Positions 61,071-64,000 of a stretch of DNA of 64,000 bases are shown here, in pieces. Position 1 is the first letter of the stretch; every line of letters starts with the position of its first letter. Source of the stretch: Prevotella sp. P2-180 (lineage in GTDB: Bacteria > Bacteroidota > Bacteroidia > Bacteroidales > Bacteroidaceae); contig NZ_NPJI01000090.1 of NCBI RefSeq assembly GCF_002251435.1, positions 62,001 through 126,000 of the forward strand. The letters run 5' to 3'. A model generated the notes under the pieces. That model was given only the letters and a program-made list of their open reading frames with translations, searched no databases and was not told the origin of the DNA. The translations under genes were made by a program, and so were the position numbers.

Positions 61071-61109
61071 GGCTCTACTGGCAAGTGATTGTCGGTAGGG
61101 CCAATTTTT
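61071..61109 (+). terminator. Hairpin with T-run after pckA
   Basis: GGCTCTAC / GTAGGGCC, eight pairs including one G.T, then ATTTTT. Either the pckA terminator or a leader hairpin of the small transcript from 61056. Confidence 0.6.
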
Positions 61110-61133
61110 AGTAAGTTTATAAGGTAAAAAGAA

Positions 61134-61229
61134 ATGTTGATGGATATACAAATGATAACTATCATGATTGTCACAATAGCCATGATGGCATTGGGAATAG
61201 TCATGCTAAAAAACACAAATGTGAGATAA
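61134..61229 (+). CDS. Possible 31-aa membrane miniprotein
   Basis: 31 codons; almost all hydrophobic after a short head (MITIMIVTIAMMALGIVMLK). It sits between its own promoter-like element and a strong terminator (61247), and GTAAAAAGAAATG offers a weak ribosome site. Single-helix miniproteins often adjust membrane complexes. Coding status is uncertain; no family recognised. Confidence 0.4.
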   Translation: MLMDIQMITIMIVTIAMMALGIVMLKNTNVR

Positions 61230-61246
61230 CACTTTTCATATACACA

Positions 61247-61270
61247 GAGCGGACATTACCGCTCTTTTTT
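61247..61270 (+). terminator. Intrinsic terminator
   Basis: GAGCGG, loop ACATTA, CCGCTC, T-run of six. Confidence 0.85.
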
Positions 61271-61457
61271 GTTTTATGGACAAATAGTGAAACTAATGAA
61301 AAAAGAGGGCGAAATAAACAAAAAAAAGGGCCTTTTTTTACAAAGAAGTCATAAAAAGCCACTTTTTATCATATATTTAACTTAATATAAAGTAAGAAGT
61401 TGCGGATATTTGAAGAAAACTAAGTAAATTTGCACCTAAAAATAAAAAAAACTATTG

Positions 61458-62855
61458 ATGAGAATACATTTCAGAGCTCTATGCTTGCTATTTGCAACAG
61501 CAATAACCATGGCCTCATGCCTTAACTCTGATGACGACACCGTCACTTTCTATGACGATGCCGCTATCACGTCATTTGCATTGTCTAGTGCCAAAATGAC
61601 CATGCACACAACATCATCACAAGGCAAAGATTCAACATACGTGGAGGTCAGCACAACGGTGAACAGCTATAACTTCATTATCGACCAGCTAAAAGGACTC
61701 ATATACAACGTCGATTCACTGCCCGTGGGCACTGACCCTACAAAAATACTCTGTACTTACACAACAAAAAACAATAGCTTTGCTGCCATAAAGTCAATGA
61801 CAAACGACTCTTTGGCATATTTCAGCACTTCAGACAGCATCGACTTTTCAAAACCAAGAACTGTAACCGTATTCTCGTCAAGCGGACTCGGAAAGAAAGA
61901 CTATACCATAAGCGTAAACATACACAAGGAAAAGACCGACACCTTCAAGTGGAGCCAATACCCCGACTGCTCGTTTGCAAAAACTGCAAAGGACATGAAA
62001 TCATTCTATCTCAACGGCAACATCGTTCTTCTCGCATCTGACGGAGAGAAAACCAGCACATATTCGCTTGATGCAGCCAACGGGAGACAATTCAACAACC
62101 TGAATACAACACTTGCTACAGACGCATGGAAAAACGCATTGGTGAATGAAAACATACTATACGTGCTCGACGGCAAAACACTCAAAAAGACAACCAACGG
62201 GCAACAATATGACACAATCATGGACAATGCTCCAATAGACAGGCTCATTGCAGCTTCAACAAAAGAAATTTACGGCCTTGACGGCAATAATAACATCATG
62301 GTGTCAAAAGACAAAGGACAGACTTGGAACATAGACATTATGGACTCTGACAGCAAATACGTGCCAACAGACGATATTTCATACATCGCCATACCATTCA
62401 AATACGACAACAACAGCGACTATGTGCTCTTGGCAGGCAACAATGCCACAGCGGCTGCCTACACTGATTCCACAGCATTTGTCTGGAGCAAGACAATAGA
62501 CAAAAGCATAGAAGACAAAGAAAACAAGTGGACTTACTACAACTACGACAGCAACAGCAAATCACCACTGAAAAGCCTGGACGGACTGACAATGGTGTGC
62601 CACGGCAATTATATTCTTGCATTAGGAGGTAAAGGACTGGGAGCATGCAAGGAAACAGCTCATGCCGCCATTTACTTCAGCCTTGACAACGGACTCACAT
62701 GGCACAACAACGATACAATAGTCTACCCCTACGGCTTTGACAAATACAATACCGCCATGGCCGTATGCTCCGACAAAGACAACTATATCTGGATTGTCTG
62801 CAACAATACCGGACAAGTATGGAAAGGCCGCATGAATGAGGTAGCTTGGCAATAA
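61458..62855 (+). CDS. Lipoprotein with Asp-box (BNR-like) repeats, DUF6242-like
   Basis: 465 aa from ATG at 61458. Signal peptide with lipobox TITMASC followed by LNSDDD, an export-to-surface signal. Residues about 20-160 are an Ig-like beta domain; the remainder shows Asp-box blocks SKDKGQTW (near 285) and SLDNGLTW (near 410), marking a beta-propeller. Resembles DUF6242 proteins of Bacteroidales; binding or enzymatic role unknown. Followed 28 bases on by the OM barrel gene. Confidence 0.82.
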   Translation: MRIHFRALCLLFATAITMASCLNSDDDTVTFYDDAAITSFALSSAKMTMHTTSSQGKDSTYVEVSTTVNSYNFIIDQLKGLIYNVDSLPVGTDPTKILCTYTTKNNSFAAIKSMTNDSLAYFSTSDSIDFSKPRTVTVFSSSGLGKKDYTISVNIHKEKTDTFKWSQYPDCSFAKTAKDMKSFYLNGNIVLLASDGEKTSTYSLDAANGRQFNNLNTTLATDAWKNALVNENILYVLDGKTLKKTTNGQQYDTIMDNAPIDRLIAASTKEIYGLDGNNNIMVSKDKGQTWNIDIMDSDSKYVPTDDISYIAIPFKYDNNSDYVLLAGNNATAAAYTDSTAFVWSKTIDKSIEDKENKWTYYNYDSNSKSPLKSLDGLTMVCHGNYILALGGKGLGACKETAHAAIYFSLDNGLTWHNNDTIVYPYGFDKYNTAMAVCSDKDNYIWIVCNNTGQVWKGRMNEVAWQ

Positions 62856-62883
62856 AAAAGACAAAGAATATCTTATAGCCAAT

Positions 62884-63564
62884 ATGAGAATAATTGCCGT
62901 AATAGCACTGATAATCGCCTCTCTGGTCGCAAACGCACAAGAAGACCAGGAATACCGCCTCGAAATAGGCGGAGGAATCGGGCTGACATCATATCAGGGC
63001 GACCTTAACGGCAGTATAACAGCCAACATGCAGCCATCTTTCACAGCTGTGGCAAAATACAAGTGGAACCCGAGGATGGCAATAGCGGCTACAATAGGCT
63101 ATCACCCAATAAAGGGAGACTACTCGAAGTCCAACACTGTCTATCCCGAACTTCCAGACGGGAAAAAGTCGTTCAGCAACTCCATAATCGACATCGGAGG
63201 ACGCTACGAATATAACTTCTGGCCATACGGCACAGGCAACGACTATCGAGGGGCAAAACGGCTCACTCCATTCCTCACGGCAGGAATCGGACTTTTCGTG
63301 GCAAGCGTAAAAGGAGGAACAGTGGTGGCTACAAACTTCCCATTGGGCGGTGGAGTGAAATACAAAATTGCCAAACGGCTTAATGTCACGGCAGAGTGGG
63401 TAATGAGATTCACAACAAGCGACCTGATAGACGGAGTGCAAGACCCATACGGAATCACAAGCAGCGGGGCATTTAAGAACAAGGACAGCTACAGCACGCT
63501 TCAAGTGGCTGTGACTTACGACCTTTGGGCAAAATGCCGCACTTGTCACAACGACGATTATTAA
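62884..63564 (+). CDS. Outer-membrane beta-barrel protein, DUF6089-like
   Basis: 226 aa. Signal peptide (VIALIIASLVANAQ), then eight or more amphipathic strands (GGGIGLTSYQGDLNG; IGYHPIKGDYSK; GVKYKIAKRLNVTAEWVMRF). Ends with a CxxC (KCRTCHNDDY). Resembles DUF6089 proteins, which in Bacteroidota lie just before uppS and the bamA-type OM assembly gene. Possible link to OM assembly is inferred from that order. Confidence 0.85.
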   Translation: MRIIAVIALIIASLVANAQEDQEYRLEIGGGIGLTSYQGDLNGSITANMQPSFTAVAKYKWNPRMAIAATIGYHPIKGDYSKSNTVYPELPDGKKSFSNSIIDIGGRYEYNFWPYGTGNDYRGAKRLTPFLTAGIGLFVASVKGGTVVATNFPLGGGVKYKIAKRLNVTAEWVMRFTTSDLIDGVQDPYGITSSGAFKNKDSYSTLQVAVTYDLWAKCRTCHNDDY

Positions 63565-63587
63565 TCGATAAATACAATACTATATAT

Positions 63588-64000
63588 ATGGCATACAATT
63601 TAGACATGACAAGAATACCGGAACACGTAGCCATCATTATGGACGGAAACGGCAGATGGGCTACAGAACGTGGAAAGGTACGTAGCTACGGGCATCAGGC
63701 TGGTGTGGATGCAGTAAGGCGAATAACGTCGGAATGCACACGCATCGGTGTAAAATATCTTACCCTCTACACATTCTCGACAGAAAACTGGAACAGGCCG
63801 GCTGACGAGATTGCTGCACTCATGGGACTCATTATCTCTGCCCTGGAAGACGAACTGTTTATGAAAAACGACGTGAAGTTCCGTGTCATCGGCGACTTCG
63901 ACCGACTGCCGAAGAACGTACAGGACAAACTTAACGGCCTGATGGAACTCACTGCCAACAACAAGACAATGACCATGATCGTGGCGCTAAGCTACTCTTC
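63588..64000 (+). CDS. uppS: Isoprenyl (undecaprenyl) diphosphate synthase, 3' end beyond window
   Basis: First 137 codons seen. Cis-prenyltransferase signature IIMDGNGRWATERG near residue 17-30 with its catalytic Asp, then GHQAGVDAVRRI and YTFSTENWNRP. Makes the C55 carrier lipid for cell wall and O-antigen. Start ATG at 63588, 23 bases after the barrel gene. Confidence 0.95.
   Translation, partial: MAYNLDMTRIPEHVAIIMDGNGRWATERGKVRSYGHQAGVDAVRRITSECTRIGVKYLTLYTFSTENWNRPADEIAALMGLIISALEDELFMKNDVKFRVIGDFDRLPKNVQDKLNGLMELTANNKTMTMIVALSYS

Overview
The window comes from a Bacteroidales bacterium, most likely Prevotella or a close relative. Start-proximal promoters carry the Bacteroidota -7 motif TAnnTTTG. 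The gene complement fits: a succinate dehydrogenase/fumarate reductase CAB operon, two-gene 2-oxoacid:ferredoxin oxidoreductase, ATP-type PEP carboxykinase, lipoproteins with acidic runs after the lipid cysteine, carboxypeptidase-like OM barrels, and a double-glycine leader peptide. The species is inferred, not proven.

Positions 1 to about 23.48 kb are most of a Mu-like transposable prophage whose far end lies beyond the left edge. Its left end is near 23.48 kb. From there inward come a G-poor terminus with paired repeats, a 77-aa gene, a tandem 12-bp array, an S24-type repressor (+ strand), a switch region with opposed promoters around a dyad operator, and an early operon on the - strand. 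The early operon encodes two small proteins, MuA-like transposase, MuB-like ATPase, a second P-loop ATPase, a small protein, DUF4406, a GemA-like protein, DUF3164 and one more small protein. Late genes diverge from about 7.9 kb. Rightward run small and large terminase, gp36-like, DUF935 portal, MuF, gpG-like and gp37-like genes. Leftward run ClpP-like protease/scaffold, major capsid with an Ig-like tail domain, amidase endolysin, overlapping spanin genes, tail tube, a chaperone-like gene and the tape measure. The MuF protein ends in an AT-rich toxin-like module.

The prophage is studded with two families of about 30-bp hairpin repeats (nine of family A, four of family B). Their stems vary in a compensated way, their flanks and loops are conserved, and all point the same way whatever the direction of the local genes. 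Several sit in frame inside genes. This is the most novel-looking system in the window, together with the sigma-factor fusion next to the prophage.

23.5 to 36.3 kb holds a one-piece ECF sigma factor / transmembrane helix / outer-membrane barrel fusion, two AAA-type ATPases (one with a PD-(D/E)XK domain), a truncated esterase, and an AraC regulator divergent from an RND efflux operon (adaptor, pump, TolC). 36.3 to 44 kb holds envelope genes and the sdh/frd operon. 44.1 to 50.7 kb is a rightward housekeeping cluster (mnmG, apt, uvrC, dtd, small membrane gene, mazG-like, deoC); two parS-like palindromes flank apt. 50.7 to 56 kb holds a 40-aa double-glycine peptide gene, a polyprenyl synthase, polA, an inverted-repeat element and a gamma-carbonic-anhydrase-like gene. 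56.2 to 64 kb holds korA-korB, pckA, a 31-codon membrane ORF, an Asp-box lipoprotein, an OM barrel and the start of uppS.
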